A DNA stretch of 9,637 nucleotides from Bacteroidales bacterium (GCA_900752535.1 CAADVV010000189.1:1-9637); one strand, 5' to 3'; counted from the stretch's first letter, positions 1-5,631 are shown. Notes: a model not told the origin generated them from the letters alone. Translations and numbers: made by a program.

Positions 1-124
1 AGTTGAGTTTCAAACTATCTTATCTGCCTCTCGTTTATCCGACATTTTTTTTATGCGTCTTTCTGTCGCATCGGTCGTTTTCGTTTCGGGTGCTTAAAAA
101 GGTAGGGATTAGGGAATGCAAGTT

Positions 125-171
125 TTTTCGGGAAAAATACTACCCGAAGGGCTGGAGATTTTTCCCGAAAA
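125..171. repeat. 14-bp perfect inverted repeat
   Basis: TTTTCGGGAAAAAT (125-138) is perfectly complementary to ATTTTTCCCGAAAA (158-171), with a 19-base loop. Read as RNA it is a long stem, but no clear U-tract follows on either strand, so an ordinary terminator is not obvious. It could be a transfer-origin dyad, a protein-binding site or a transcript-end structure of the gene lying left of the window. Confidence 0.7.
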
Positions 172-376
172 CAGGAGGCTTGACCTTGCTTTCCCGTCAA
201 ATCCCGGAGTTACCTTTGCGCCCAGAACGGAAAAGACTGCCTGATGCGACTCACTGAAAGGCGCGAAAATGGAGGTAAACGGAAGTAGAGGCAGATTAGA
301 CAGAAAACTTCAAAAGAGAAATCCGTGAAAAAAGGAAGTCCCCCCAAAAAAGGACATAGTCGGTAGCGTGAAACCG

Positions 377-463
377 GGCAAACCACCTGCAAGGAAGTAT
401 GGTTTTATCTGTCTGGCCGGACGTGTCGGGGCGGGCAGATAAAATCATTCTTCCCGGTTTGCC
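377..463. repeat. Nested inverted repeats, possible structured RNA or oriT dyad
   Basis: An outer pair GGCAAACC (377-384) and GGTTTGCC (456-463) encloses an inner pair TTTTATCTG (403-411) and CAGATAAAA (436-444). The two pairs have nearly the same centre, so the 87 bases can fold as one interrupted hairpin. The loop is G+C rich. There is no coding frame across it. A transfer origin, small RNA or regulatory RNA are all possible. Confidence 0.55.
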
Positions 464-607
464 AGCTGTGGGTGACGGCTTGTTCCATTTATGGGCAAAC
501 GGTCATACACGGCTTTCCGCTTCCGGCTCAAAAGAACAGCGAAAAAGAAAAATCATCTGAAAAACCGTAAAAGCACCTCTTCGGCATAAGCACAAAAGAA
601 ATGGGCC

Positions 608-647
608 TTGCCTCATCAGTCTAAACTGTCGTTTAGGCGTGAGGCAA
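608..647. repeat. Nested hairpin with tetraloop
   Basis: TTGCCTCA (608-615) pairs with TGAGGCAA (640-647). Inside it CTAAAC (621-626) pairs with GTTTAG (631-636) around the loop TGTC. The stem is followed on the plus strand by GCTCTTTTCTCC, a modest pyrimidine tract, so it might end a rightward transcript. It sits 25 bases before the next dyad (673-719). Confidence 0.55.
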
Positions 648-672
648 AGCTCTTTTCTCCGCTTATGCAGTA

Positions 673-719
673 GTCGGCACACGTTCGTTCAAAATCCTTT
701 TGGGCGATGGTGTGCCGAC
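673..719. repeat. 10-bp perfect inverted repeat around a smaller hairpin
   Basis: GTCGGCACAC (673-682) and GTGTGCCGAC (710-719) form a perfect dyad. Within the loop CAAAA (690-694) and TTTTG (698-702) form a second small stem. No U-tract follows. The arrangement fits a protein-binding or nicking-site dyad near the end of a mobile element. Confidence 0.6.
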
Positions 720-768
720 GAATAAAGCCGCTTTTACGGAAAAACTTGTATGAGATAGAAAAAAATCA

Positions 769-800
769 GGGAGATTCATATCAAAATCTCCCGTTTTATT
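769..800 (+). terminator. Rho-independent terminator
   Basis: GGGAGATT (769-776) pairs perfectly with AATCTCCC (785-792) around an 8-base loop and is followed by GTTTTATTG. This is a good intrinsic terminator for transcription moving rightward out of the left-hand element. It ends just before the attachment-site-like sequence at 802-811. Confidence 0.7.
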
Positions 801-801
801 G

Positions 802-811
802 TTACTTTTGC
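802..811 (+). promoter_or_regulatory. -7 promoter box overlapping a CTnDOT-like integration site
   Basis: TTACTTTTGC contains TACTTTTG (803-810), a match to the Bacteroidetes -7 box TAnnTTTG. It also differs at only the first base from GTAnnTTTGC, the target consensus I recall for CTnDOT-family integrases. No TTG lies 20 bp upstream, where the -33 element should be. That is what would be expected if an element end had replaced the upstream half of a host promoter. Downstream, GGTTACG (831-837) and CGTAACC (878-884) could form a leader hairpin. The only start downstream, at 895, stops after three codons. Confidence 0.4.
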
Positions 812-830
812 ATACGAAGAGTTCTTTGAA

Positions 831-1034
831 GGTTACGCAACGCGCAGAAGAATAATGCAGCAGATAACTAACTAAATCGTAACCTATTACTATCATGAGC
901 GATTAACATACGCTCATTTCCAATAAAATACACTATTTTCGTAACTTCTAGAATACAAAATTACTAAAAATCGGGCAAATCGGCATAAAGAAGCCTGCCC
1001 AAAATGAGCAGGCTGAACGCAGGGATCGACATCT
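831..1034. other. Intergenic stretch with a leader-like hairpin and no gene
   Basis: The 7-base pair GGTTACG (831-837) and CGTAACC (878-884) is the only clear structure besides the terminator at 992-1014. Small frames such as ATG at 855 (six codons) and ATG at 895 (three codons) look like remnants rather than genes. The A+T-rich bases 905-970 show nothing I can name. Confidence 0.4.
992..1014 (-). terminator. Terminator of the radical SAM gene
   Basis: AGCCTGC (992-998) pairs with GCAGGCT (1008-1014). On the minus strand the stem is followed by TCTTTATG. It lies 20 bases beyond the stop codon of the leftward radical SAM gene and is well placed to end that transcript. Confidence 0.7.
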
Positions 1035-1928
1035 TCACAGATGCCATATCCTGTTCCGATAGGCTTTTAGTTCCTTTTCAGGAAACTGAGCTATCGCTTT
1101 ATCAAATTCACGGAGTATCGCGGCTTTGTCGTCCGGCAATGCTCCGGTGATTGGCACCGTATTGGAAATATGATGCCCGAGAAGGTTGACGCGGATGTTC
1201 AATCGTTTGACAAGTGTCCGCATCTCGACGAGACGTTTAATCTCCGGTTCTTCGACGTACGTGCCGTCCCGCACCTCCTGATATAATTGGGATTCCGGGA
1301 ATATCGTAAGCGACACTATGTTGATTATACAAGGATGGAGTTGGTTCAGTACTTTTGCTGTGGCTATTGCGCTTGCCTCACCGTTTCCTTTACCACCAAG
1401 CCCGTTCAGGTAGAACACGTTGTAGCGGATACCTGCCTCATCAAGTTTTGAAAGCTGTTCGATAATGTCAGTGGCATGGTAGCCTTTGTTCATCTGTTCC
1501 AGCGTAGGATCATGAGCGGTCTCGATACCAATGTTGATGCTGTCGAGTTTCAAATGATGGAGATTCTTCAGTTCTTCTACCGACTTGGGAGAGATGTCTG
1601 TGACACGGGCGAACATCCCGAACGATACCATGTGCGGAAGATACTTCCTTAACAGAAGAGCTACATCCATCAGCTTGTTGTAGCTCAATGCGAATGGATT
1701 CGCTCCTGTTAGATAAACGCGTCTGGCTCGCGGTTGCCACTGCTTGATCACCTTCAGGTCTTCCTCGACCTCTGATAAAGGAGACATACGGAAAGGAGTA
1801 CCATGGTAAAGGCTGCAAAACTTGCACTTGTGCCATGTACAACCTGATGTGAGTTGCAGCAACTGCGAGTTTGCTTCGTAAGGCGGTCGCCATACCTGCC
1901 CGGTGAAATGTAGTTCTGGATATATCAT
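1035..1928 (-). CDS. Radical SAM protein
   Basis: This 297-residue protein carries a cluster-binding motif at residues 30-38, with Cys30, Cys35 and Cys38 in the form CX4CX2C within GCTWHKCKFC. That spacing occurs in a branch of radical SAM Fe-S oxidoreductases (COG1032-like). These enzymes cleave S-adenosylmethionine with a [4Fe-4S] cluster to start radical reactions. Later residues (LDSINIGIETA, FYLNGLGG) fit the radical SAM barrel. The specific substrate cannot be told. I chose ATG at 1928 because the upstream in-frame start at 1961 is a TTG lying inside the -7 promoter box. The gene is divergent from the HxlR operon and shares its regulatory region, so it may belong to the same response. 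No membrane segment or signal peptide is seen. Confidence 0.85.
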   Translation of the reverse strand: MIYPELHFTGQVWRPPYEANSQLLQLTSGCTWHKCKFCSLYHGTPFRMSPLSEVEEDLKVIKQWQPRARRVYLTGANPFALSYNKLMDVALLLRKYLPHMVSFGMFARVTDISPKSVEELKNLHHLKLDSINIGIETAHDPTLEQMNKGYHATDIIEQLSKLDEAGIRYNVFYLNGLGGKGNGEASAIATAKVLNQLHPCIINIVSLTIFPESQLYQEVRDGTYVEEPEIKRLVEMRTLVKRLNIRVNLLGHHISNTVPITGALPDDKAAILREFDKAIAQFPEKELKAYRNRIWHL

Positions 1929-1958
1929 ATCTTGATATTTTTTGTTAATTTTGTAATG

Positions 1959-1989
1959 CAAAATTAGGTGATAGTCAGAGCCAAAACAA
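1959..1989 (-). promoter_or_regulatory. Promoter of the radical SAM gene
   Basis: On the minus strand a TTG (1989-1987) is followed after exactly 20 bp by TAATTTTG (1966-1959), matching the Bacteroidetes sigma-ABfr promoter. Transcription should start about 25 bases before ATG 1928. Confidence 0.7.
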
Positions 1990-1993
1990 TAAC

Positions 1994-2027
1994 TTACCGA
2001 AAGGTTTGACCCTTACCTGAAAGTTTG
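1994..2027. promoter_or_regulatory. Candidate HxlR operator, imperfect direct repeat
   Basis: TTACCGAAAGGTTTG (1994-2008) and TTACCTGAAAGTTTG (2013-2027) are near copies 19 bp apart, about two helical turns. The first copy also has partial dyad symmetry (AACTTACCGAAAGGTT). They lie between the divergent hxlR and radical SAM genes, just upstream of the radical SAM -33 element. HxlR proteins bind as dimers in such places, so this is the natural operator for autoregulation and control of the radical SAM gene. That role is inferred. Confidence 0.45.
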
Positions 2028-2063
2028 TTTTACTCGTTATCAACCTGTTCTGCATGACCGTAT

Positions 2064-2417
2064 ATGGCAAAAAAATTAGACTACGAATATTGTAAGGCTG
2101 CTCCTATGCTCGAATGGCTTGGCAACAAGTGGGCGCTGGTAGTTCTCGTGAAGATTTCCGAGAACGAGCCGATGCGCTTCAACGAGCTGTACCGCAACAT
2201 CCCGTCAATGTCGGAGAAAGTCCTGTCGCAGGTACTCCGTCAGTTAACGACCGACGGCATAATACGCCGCGAACTGTTCCCTGATGTACCTCCTCGCACA
2301 GAATATTCCGTGACAGATTTCGGCAAGACGCTATTGCCACACGTTGAAGCCCTCATCAACTGGGGACGAGAAAACTTCGATACAATAATGACAAACCGCC
2401 AGAAATCAGAATATTAA
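2064..2417 (+). CDS. HxlR-family winged-helix transcriptional regulator
   Basis: This 117-residue protein matches the HxlR (DUF24) family in length and layout. A cysteine stands near the N-terminus (Cys10), followed by the family block LEWLGNKWALVVL (16-28), a recognition region around residues 37-62 (MRFNELYRNIPSMSEKVLSQ) and the wing with PPRTEYSVTDFG (76-87). HxlR proteins such as YodB and HypR sense quinones, aldehydes or disulfide stress, often through the N-terminal cysteine, and control nearby detoxification genes. It is the first gene of a tight rightward operon, with the next start 1 base after its stop. The direct repeat at 1994-2027 is its likely operator. Sensing chemistry is inferred from the family. 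Confidence 0.9.
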   Translation: MAKKLDYEYCKAAPMLEWLGNKWALVVLVKISENEPMRFNELYRNIPSMSEKVLSQVLRQLTTDGIIRRELFPDVPPRTEYSVTDFGKTLLPHVEALINWGRENFDTIMTNRQKSEY

Positions 2418-2418
2418 C

Positions 2419-2706
2419 ATGTTTATAGCGATTCTTAAATACAAGAAGCCTCTTGAAGAGGTTGATCGCTTTCTGCAGGCGCATCGTGATTACCTTGCAG
2501 ACCATTATGCCGCCGGCAATTTCATTTCATCAGGTCCTCAGACACCTCGTGTGGGTGGAGTGATTATGATTAAGGTCGAAAATCGCATTGCGGTGGATGC
2601 CATCATTGCGCAAGACCCATTTAACATCAACGGCATTGCAGACTATCAGATAGTCGAGTTTACTCCGACAATGTTTTGTGATGATATTCTCAAAAACATC
2701 CTCTGA
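2419..2706 (+). CDS. YciI-like protein
   Basis: This 95-residue protein has the YciI (dimeric alpha/beta-barrel) pattern: an AHRDYL segment with His22, SGPQTPRVGGVIM at 38-50, and the late DPFNINGIADYQIVEF block at 66-81. YciI-like proteins are small ferredoxin-fold proteins of mostly unknown role, with a conserved His-Asp pair that suggests an enzymatic site. The gene lies 1 base after hxlR and 2 bases before the tautomerase gene, so it is almost surely co-transcribed. Its substrate is not predictable, but the neighbours point to small-molecule detoxification. Confidence 0.8.
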   Translation: MFIAILKYKKPLEEVDRFLQAHRDYLADHYAAGNFISSGPQTPRVGGVIMIKVENRIAVDAIIAQDPFNINGIADYQIVEFTPTMFCDDILKNIL

Positions 2707-2708
2707 TT

Positions 2709-2909
2709 ATGCCATATATATCAATCGAAAGCGGCAGACTGACCGCTGAACAGAAACGGCAGCTGATAGAACGGCTGACAGCAACAGCCTCCGAGATTAC
2801 CCATATCCCAGAGCAGTTCTTCATGGTTACAATCAAGGAGTTGCCTGACGAAAACTTCGGTATCGGCGGCAAGTCAATCTACGAGATCAAACGCAACTAT
2901 AAACCATGA
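2709..2909 (+). CDS. 4-oxalocrotonate tautomerase-like protein
   Basis: At 66 residues the protein has the size of the 4-oxalocrotonate tautomerase family. It begins Met-Pro, so removal of Met would expose the catalytic N-terminal proline. The pattern GRLTAEQKRQLIERLT (9-24) followed by IPEQFFMVTIKELP (38-51) fits the beta-alpha-beta fold, which works as a hexamer of small subunits. Family members tautomerise enols or show promiscuous hydratase and dehalogenase activity. The gene's last bases overlap the next start as ATGA. The substrate is unknown; an electrophilic or enol-type compound handled with the flavoprotein is plausible. Confidence 0.8.
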   Translation: MPYISIESGRLTAEQKRQLIERLTATASEITHIPEQFFMVTIKELPDENFGIGGKSIYEIKRNYKP

Positions 2910-3475
2910 AGGTAGTCGGATTTAACGGAAGCTCACGTAAGGACGGCAACACGGCCATCATTATCGGCAAAGTCTTTGATGAACTGAATAAAGAAGACAT
3001 TGAAACAGAGCTGATACAGTTGGCTGATTATGATATTCAGCCATGTCGGGGATGTTTCGCTTGCAAAGGTCGTGGCAACTGTGTGTTTGCCAACGACGGT
3101 TTTACGGAAATATTCAGCCGAATGGCTGAAGCTGATGGTATAATACTCGGCTCTCCAGTCTATTCGGCAGATGTGTCGGCAAAGATGAAAGCCTTTTTGG
3201 AGCGTGCCGGCGTTGTTGTGGCAACTAATCCCGGACTTCTTCGCCATAAAATCGGAGCTTCGGTTGCAGCAGTGCGTCGCGGGGGCGGAATGACAACCGT
3301 CGATACCATGAACCATTTTATGCTCAACAAAGAAATGATTGTTGTTGGCTCGACTTATTGGAATATGGTATACGGCAGAAATATCGGAGATGTGCTCAGC
3401 GATGACGAAGGCATGGCAAATATGCACAATCTTGGCGAGAACATGGCGTGGCTCATAAAACGGTTAAAGGATTGA
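2906..3475 (+). CDS. Iron-sulfur flavoprotein / NAD(P)H-dependent FMN reductase family
   Basis: This 189-residue flavodoxin-fold protein has an FMN phosphate loop, GFNGSSRKDGNT (5-16), and a second flavin region, GSPVYSADVSAKMKAFLER, near residues 82-100. Between them Cys47, Cys50, Cys53 and Cys59 form CX2CX2CX5C, the compact motif of Isf-type iron-sulfur flavoproteins, so a [4Fe-4S] cluster is likely. Such enzymes reduce quinones, O2, peroxide or other oxidised small molecules with NAD(P)H or ferredoxin. It is the fourth gene of the operon, overlapping the tautomerase by 4 bases and followed after 3 bases by the acetyltransferase fragment. Behind an HxlR regulator, a role in quinone or electrophile reduction is the best guess. 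Confidence 0.85.
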   Translation: MKVVGFNGSSRKDGNTAIIIGKVFDELNKEDIETELIQLADYDIQPCRGCFACKGRGNCVFANDGFTEIFSRMAEADGIILGSPVYSADVSAKMKAFLERAGVVVATNPGLLRHKIGASVAAVRRGGGMTTVDTMNHFMLNKEMIVVGSTYWNMVYGRNIGDVLSDDEGMANMHNLGENMAWLIKRLKD

Positions 3476-3478
3476 ACT

Positions 3479-3622
3479 ATGGACAGGAACAAAGTATACC
3501 CGCGTTCCAATGATAATCAGACAGTATATCTGAAATCGGTTATCACGCGCCCCACAATCGAGGTCGGGGACTTCACCATCTATAACGATTTTGTGAATGA
3601 TCCGCGAGATTTCTATAATCGC
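3479..3622 (+). pseudogene. 5' fragment of a Vat/CatB-type xenobiotic acetyltransferase
   Basis: The first ~48 codons look like the N-terminus of the hexapeptide-repeat xenobiotic acetyltransferases (streptogramin A acetyltransferases Vat, and CatB). Diagnostic pieces are KVYPRSNDNQTVYLK, VITRPTIEVGDFTIYND and VNDPRDF. Complete members have about 200-220 residues, including the left-handed beta-helix with the catalytic histidine; all of that is missing. The frame runs on to 3712 but through the 22-bp tandem repeat and unrelated sequence, so the tail is not native. It starts 3 bases after the flavoprotein stop and was the last gene of the operon. The lost 3' part is not elsewhere in the window. 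Confidence 0.75.
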
Positions 3623-3667
3623 CAAAACGAAAAGTACATTTTTGCAAAACGAAAAGTACATTTTTTG
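3623..3667. repeat. 22-bp tandem repeat, probable insertion-sequence end
   Basis: Two adjoining copies (3623-3644 and 3645-3667) share CAAAACGAAAAGTACA followed by a T-run; they differ by one extra T. The acetyltransferase similarity stops where the first copy starts. Repeated sub-terminal motifs of this sort are a feature of IS21-family ends, and I recall similar GAAAAGTACATTTTT repeats in Bacteroidales, but no istA or istB gene is present. It may be a solo end left after a deletion, or the end of a larger element covering the next cassette. Confidence 0.5.
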
Positions 3668-3706
3668 AGATTTTTCGGCGACCTCGTTGAACGCCATTTA
3701 ACTGCT

Positions 3707-3743
3707 GTTTGAAAGGCTTTTGAACATCGTTCAAAGGTCAAAC
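3707..3743. repeat. Nested hairpin at the junction
   Basis: GTTTGA (3707-3712) pairs with TCAAAC (3738-3743). Inside it TTTGAAC (3719-3725) pairs with GTTCAAA (3729-3735) around a 3-base loop. The 37 bases are thus an almost complete palindrome between the tandem repeat and the terminator of the leftward cassette. It may be a recombination or regulatory site. No U-tract follows, so a terminator is less likely. Confidence 0.45.
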
Positions 3744-3756
3744 GAGAACAAATAAT

Positions 3757-3790
3757 AAACCCCTTGAACCTTTCTCGGATCAAGGGGTTT
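3757..3790 (-). terminator. Terminator of the ABC-GNAT/formyl-folate operon
   Basis: AAACCCCTTGA (3757-3767) and TCAAGGGGTTT (3780-3790) form a perfect 11-bp stem with a 12-base loop. On the minus strand it lies 20 bases past the formyl-folate gene's stop and is followed by ATTATTTGTT. On the plus strand CTTTTC follows, so it may act in both directions. Confidence 0.75.
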
Positions 3791-3810
3791 CTTTTCATGT
3801 GCTTGCAGAC

Positions 3811-4314
3811 TTATTTCTCGCTTGGGGCATCCTTTCGGTCGAATGTTGCGTAACGCTCGACTTGTGGGATTTTCCTCGGTCTTCCGGCCATCAGTCCTCT
3901 CAGACAGCGTTCAAGAGTTCTCGCCATCGCGGGAACTATTTCGCGCTCGTAAAACTCTCGCGGGCGCAGATCGTAGTCAATCTTCACTATTTCCTGCTCG
4001 CAGATGTCGCCTGTGTCAAGTCCGCTGTCAGCCCAGAACCAAGTCGCCGCTGTGATTGGTTCGTGTCGCCTGTAAGCCCACTTTATAGACGCAGCTCCTC
4101 GACCGTAAGGCAGCGGAGACGGATGGAAAATCAACGTTCCGTGATAAGGGCGGGCAATCTCCTCCTCGCTAATCCTCTGCGTCAGCAGAGGGGCGACGGC
4201 AACGTCGGGAATGAGATCGCCGCGTGATATTTTACATCCGCACTCACGGATTGTCTTCTCAGCCGCTTTATAGGCTGTGCAATCCCTTTGCCCGATGATT
4301 TCAACAACTAACAT
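3811..4314 (-). CDS. Formyltransferase-fold protein, 10-formyl-THF hydrolase-like
   Basis: This 167-residue protein has the formyl_trans_N signature HPSPLPYGRGAASIKWA (64-80) followed by FWADSGLDTGDI (93-104). His64 and Asp100 match two of the three residues (Asn-His-Asp) of folate-dependent formyltransferases, but the Asn position, two before the His, is Ile62. As I recall, the same change marks the hydrolase domain of 10-formyltetrahydrofolate dehydrogenase (ALDH1L1), whose IIYHPSLLPRHRGASAI and FWADDGLDTGDL segments read very like this. The N-terminus is short, with no full Rossmann start. I start at ATG 4314, which overlaps the ABC-GNAT stop by 14 bases; an upstream extension to 4389 would only repeat that gene in another frame. 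It is last in the leftward operon. The one-carbon substrate role is inferred. Confidence 0.75.
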   Translation of the reverse strand: MLVVEIIGQRDCTAYKAAEKTIRECGCKISRGDLIPDVAVAPLLTQRISEEEIARPYHGTLIFHPSPLPYGRGAASIKWAYRRHEPITAATWFWADSGLDTGDICEQEIVKIDYDLRPREFYEREIVPAMARTLERCLRGLMAGRPRKIPQVERYATFDRKDAPSEK

Positions 4315-5440
4315 AACCCATGTATTTGAAAGCCTGCACAGCGCGGAAATGGCCTCCGTAACCCGTTGTGCATTTCCGACCATTAGCATTATTTGCCGAG
4401 CGCTTCATTGATGCGGCGCTCCTCGCCTTGTTGTCGCCATAGAGGTGTGCCCCGGTTTGGATCCATCGGCTTGAGTGCCGGAGTGCACCGCAGAGCTGCG
4501 GATGCGAGGTGTGGAAAAATACCGGGAGTTTGAAACCGCGTCGGCCATAACCGTCAAGGTGATACTGACACACGGCGTTGAGGAACTTGGTTCCGACACC
4601 TATTCCCTGCCACTCCGGCATCACTACAAGCCGCGTTGCCCGGTATGCCTTGGCCGTGAACAGGGGCGCGACAGCAAGATGACACACGGGTTCGCCGTCG
4701 ATGACGCCGACAAAATATTCTGCGGCCACCGGGAGCGGGAGGTCTAAATAGTAATGCTTTTTAAAGAGTCTTGGGAATACAGTTCCGTGGACTTTATAAA
4801 TTTCAAGCGTGAGCTGCGGACGTTGCCGAAGGCAGTCACGCTCGTAAAAGCGTGCCTCCGCAGTATCATAGACCCAATCGGGTTGCAGCCATTCAATCAC
4901 GTCATAGTGGCATGACAGAAGAACGATCTGTCCGCTACCGCGCCTCCACGTCTTGGCGAAGGCAGCTGCTCCGACCTTGGCAATCTGACGGTCTATTACG
5001 GAGGTAAATTCATCGACAACGGCGTGTGCCGGGCGCTCACAGGCGAGGCGGGCGAGTCCGGCTCTGAACTTCTCGCCGTTGCTGAGAACGTTAAAGGGAC
5101 GAAGCCACGAGGGAACATCGCCGAGGCCGACCGCAGACAGCATAGCGGTCACGGTGTTAAAGTCCCCGTCGGGCGCAATGCAGTCCACAATGGGCGCGTC
5201 ATCTCGCCACCCCGAATATAAATCATAAATAGGAGCGTCCGGGAAAATCCGGCTCCCGATACTCGTCTTGCCGCTGCCCGAAGGCCCGACAATCAGACCG
5301 ATTTGCCACGGTTTGTTCTCGATGGGCAATTCTGCCACGGTGTGCCAGTCGCAGCCGTTCTCGGCGTTGAACAGACTCTTTACTCGGGCCGCGCGATAGC
5401 TGTTGAAATCGCTGCAGCGGTGGTTGACTTCTATCTTCAT
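4301..5440 (-). CDS. ABC-type ATPase fused to a GNAT (Mom-like) domain
   Basis: This 379-residue protein begins with one ABC ATPase domain: Walker A GPSGSGKTS (52-60), signature LSNGEKF (119-125), Walker B HAVVDEF with Asp143-Glu144, and a switch histidine His178 in LLSCH. From about residue 210 a GNAT domain follows, with FKKHYYLDLPLP, YFVGVIDGEPVCHLAVAP and the acetyl-CoA loop QGIGVG (278-283). There is no membrane segment or partner permease, so it is not a transporter. The FKKHYYL...YFVGVIDGEPV pattern recalls phage Mu Mom, a GNAT-like enzyme that modifies adenine in DNA; that link is inference. ATG 5440 overlaps the stop of the 42-residue gene as ATGA and is preferred to the in-frame GTG at 5446. 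The segment is visibly G+C rich and phage-like. Confidence 0.75.
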   Translation of the reverse strand: MKIEVNHRCSDFNSYRAARVKSLFNAENGCDWHTVAELPIENKPWQIGLIVGPSGSGKTSIGSRIFPDAPIYDLYSGWRDDAPIVDCIAPDGDFNTVTAMLSAVGLGDVPSWLRPFNVLSNGEKFRAGLARLACERPAHAVVDEFTSVIDRQIAKVGAAAFAKTWRRGSGQIVLLSCHYDVIEWLQPDWVYDTAEARFYERDCLRQRPQLTLEIYKVHGTVFPRLFKKHYYLDLPLPVAAEYFVGVIDGEPVCHLAVAPLFTAKAYRATRLVVMPEWQGIGVGTKFLNAVCQYHLDGYGRRGFKLPVFFHTSHPQLCGALRHSSRWIQTGAHLYGDNKARSAASMKRSANNANGRKCTTGYGGHFRAVQAFKYMGYVSC

Positions 5441-5565
5441 ACGCACACGACTTTGAGGGTTAAACCTTGCGCCGCGAGGCGCTCATAGACGGCCTTTTGC
5501 TCGGCCTCGTCCTTGCAGATGACGATCACGCCATACTGCTGTTGGTATTGGAATTTATTTGCCAT
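5437..5565 (-). CDS. Small conserved-looking protein, first gene of the cassette
   Basis: A 42-residue frame starts at ATG 5565 and reads MANKFQYQQQYGVIVICKD, then EAEQKAVYERLAAQG and LTLKVVCV. The beta-alpha-beta-like pattern (GVIVICKD, a helix, LKVVCV) suggests a compact folded protein. Its TGA overlaps the ABC-GNAT ATG as ATGA, and a TAACTTTG promoter box lies 23 bases upstream. Tight coupling argues that it is real and works with the ABC-GNAT protein. I have the impression of similar small proteins before such ABC genes in Bacteroidales prophages but cannot name a family. Function unknown. Confidence 0.65.
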   Translation of the reverse strand: MANKFQYQQQYGVIVICKDEAEQKAVYERLAAQGLTLKVVCV

Positions 5566-5588
5566 TCATAATGTGTTGGTTTTTGCTG

Positions 5589-5619
5589 CAAAGTTAGTGC
5601 GGGAACAGCCTCCCCGCAC
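5589..5619 (-). promoter_or_regulatory. Promoter of the cassette with a dyad in its spacer
   Basis: TAACTTTG (5596-5589, minus strand) is a perfect -7 box. Directly upstream, GTGCGGG (5597-5603) and CCCGCAC (5613-5619) form a perfect 7-bp dyad filling the space where RNA polymerase would span to the -33 site. No TTG is found at the -33 distance. A weak core promoter with an adjoining dyad suggests control by a DNA-binding protein, possibly the HTH protein encoded just upstream. The dyad could also act as a hairpin ending that gene's transcript, but no U-tract follows it. Confidence 0.55.
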
Positions 5620-5631
5620 TATTTTCCCAGC

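Larger units (their letters stand above)
1..801. other. Gene-free terminal region of a probable conjugative transposon
   Basis: No open frame here has a recognisable domain, and the short frames at 3-257 and 663-896 run through strong inverted repeats. What the stretch does hold is a series of dyads (125-171, 377-463, 608-647, 673-719) ending in a terminator-like hairpin (769-792). Such dyad-dense non-coding DNA is typical of transfer origins and of the ends of Bacteroides conjugative elements. The assignment to a CTnDOT-like element is inference, strengthened by the integration-site-like sequence immediately after it at 802-811. No transfer or mobilisation gene lies within the window to confirm it. 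Confidence 0.4.

Noticed and set aside
3..257. 84-codon plus-strand frame at the left edge
   Set aside because: It runs through the 14-bp inverted repeat, has no recognisable domain, and its hydrophobic start looks like translated A+T-rich non-coding DNA.
663..896. 77-codon minus-strand frame
   Set aside because: It crosses the 10-bp dyad, the terminator and the att-like site, and shows no family resemblance.
1929..1961. Upstream TTG start for the radical SAM gene
   Set aside because: It lies inside the -7 promoter box, so it would not be within the transcript; ATG 1928 gives a normal leader.
3623..3667. CRISPR-like repeat
   Set aside because: Only two directly adjoining copies without spacers; no further copies and no cas genes.
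3799..4227. 142-codon plus-strand frame, and other plus-strand frames to 5488
   Set aside because: They lie opposite the formyl-folate and ABC-GNAT genes, whose motifs are clear on the minus strand; they are shadows in G+C-rich DNA.
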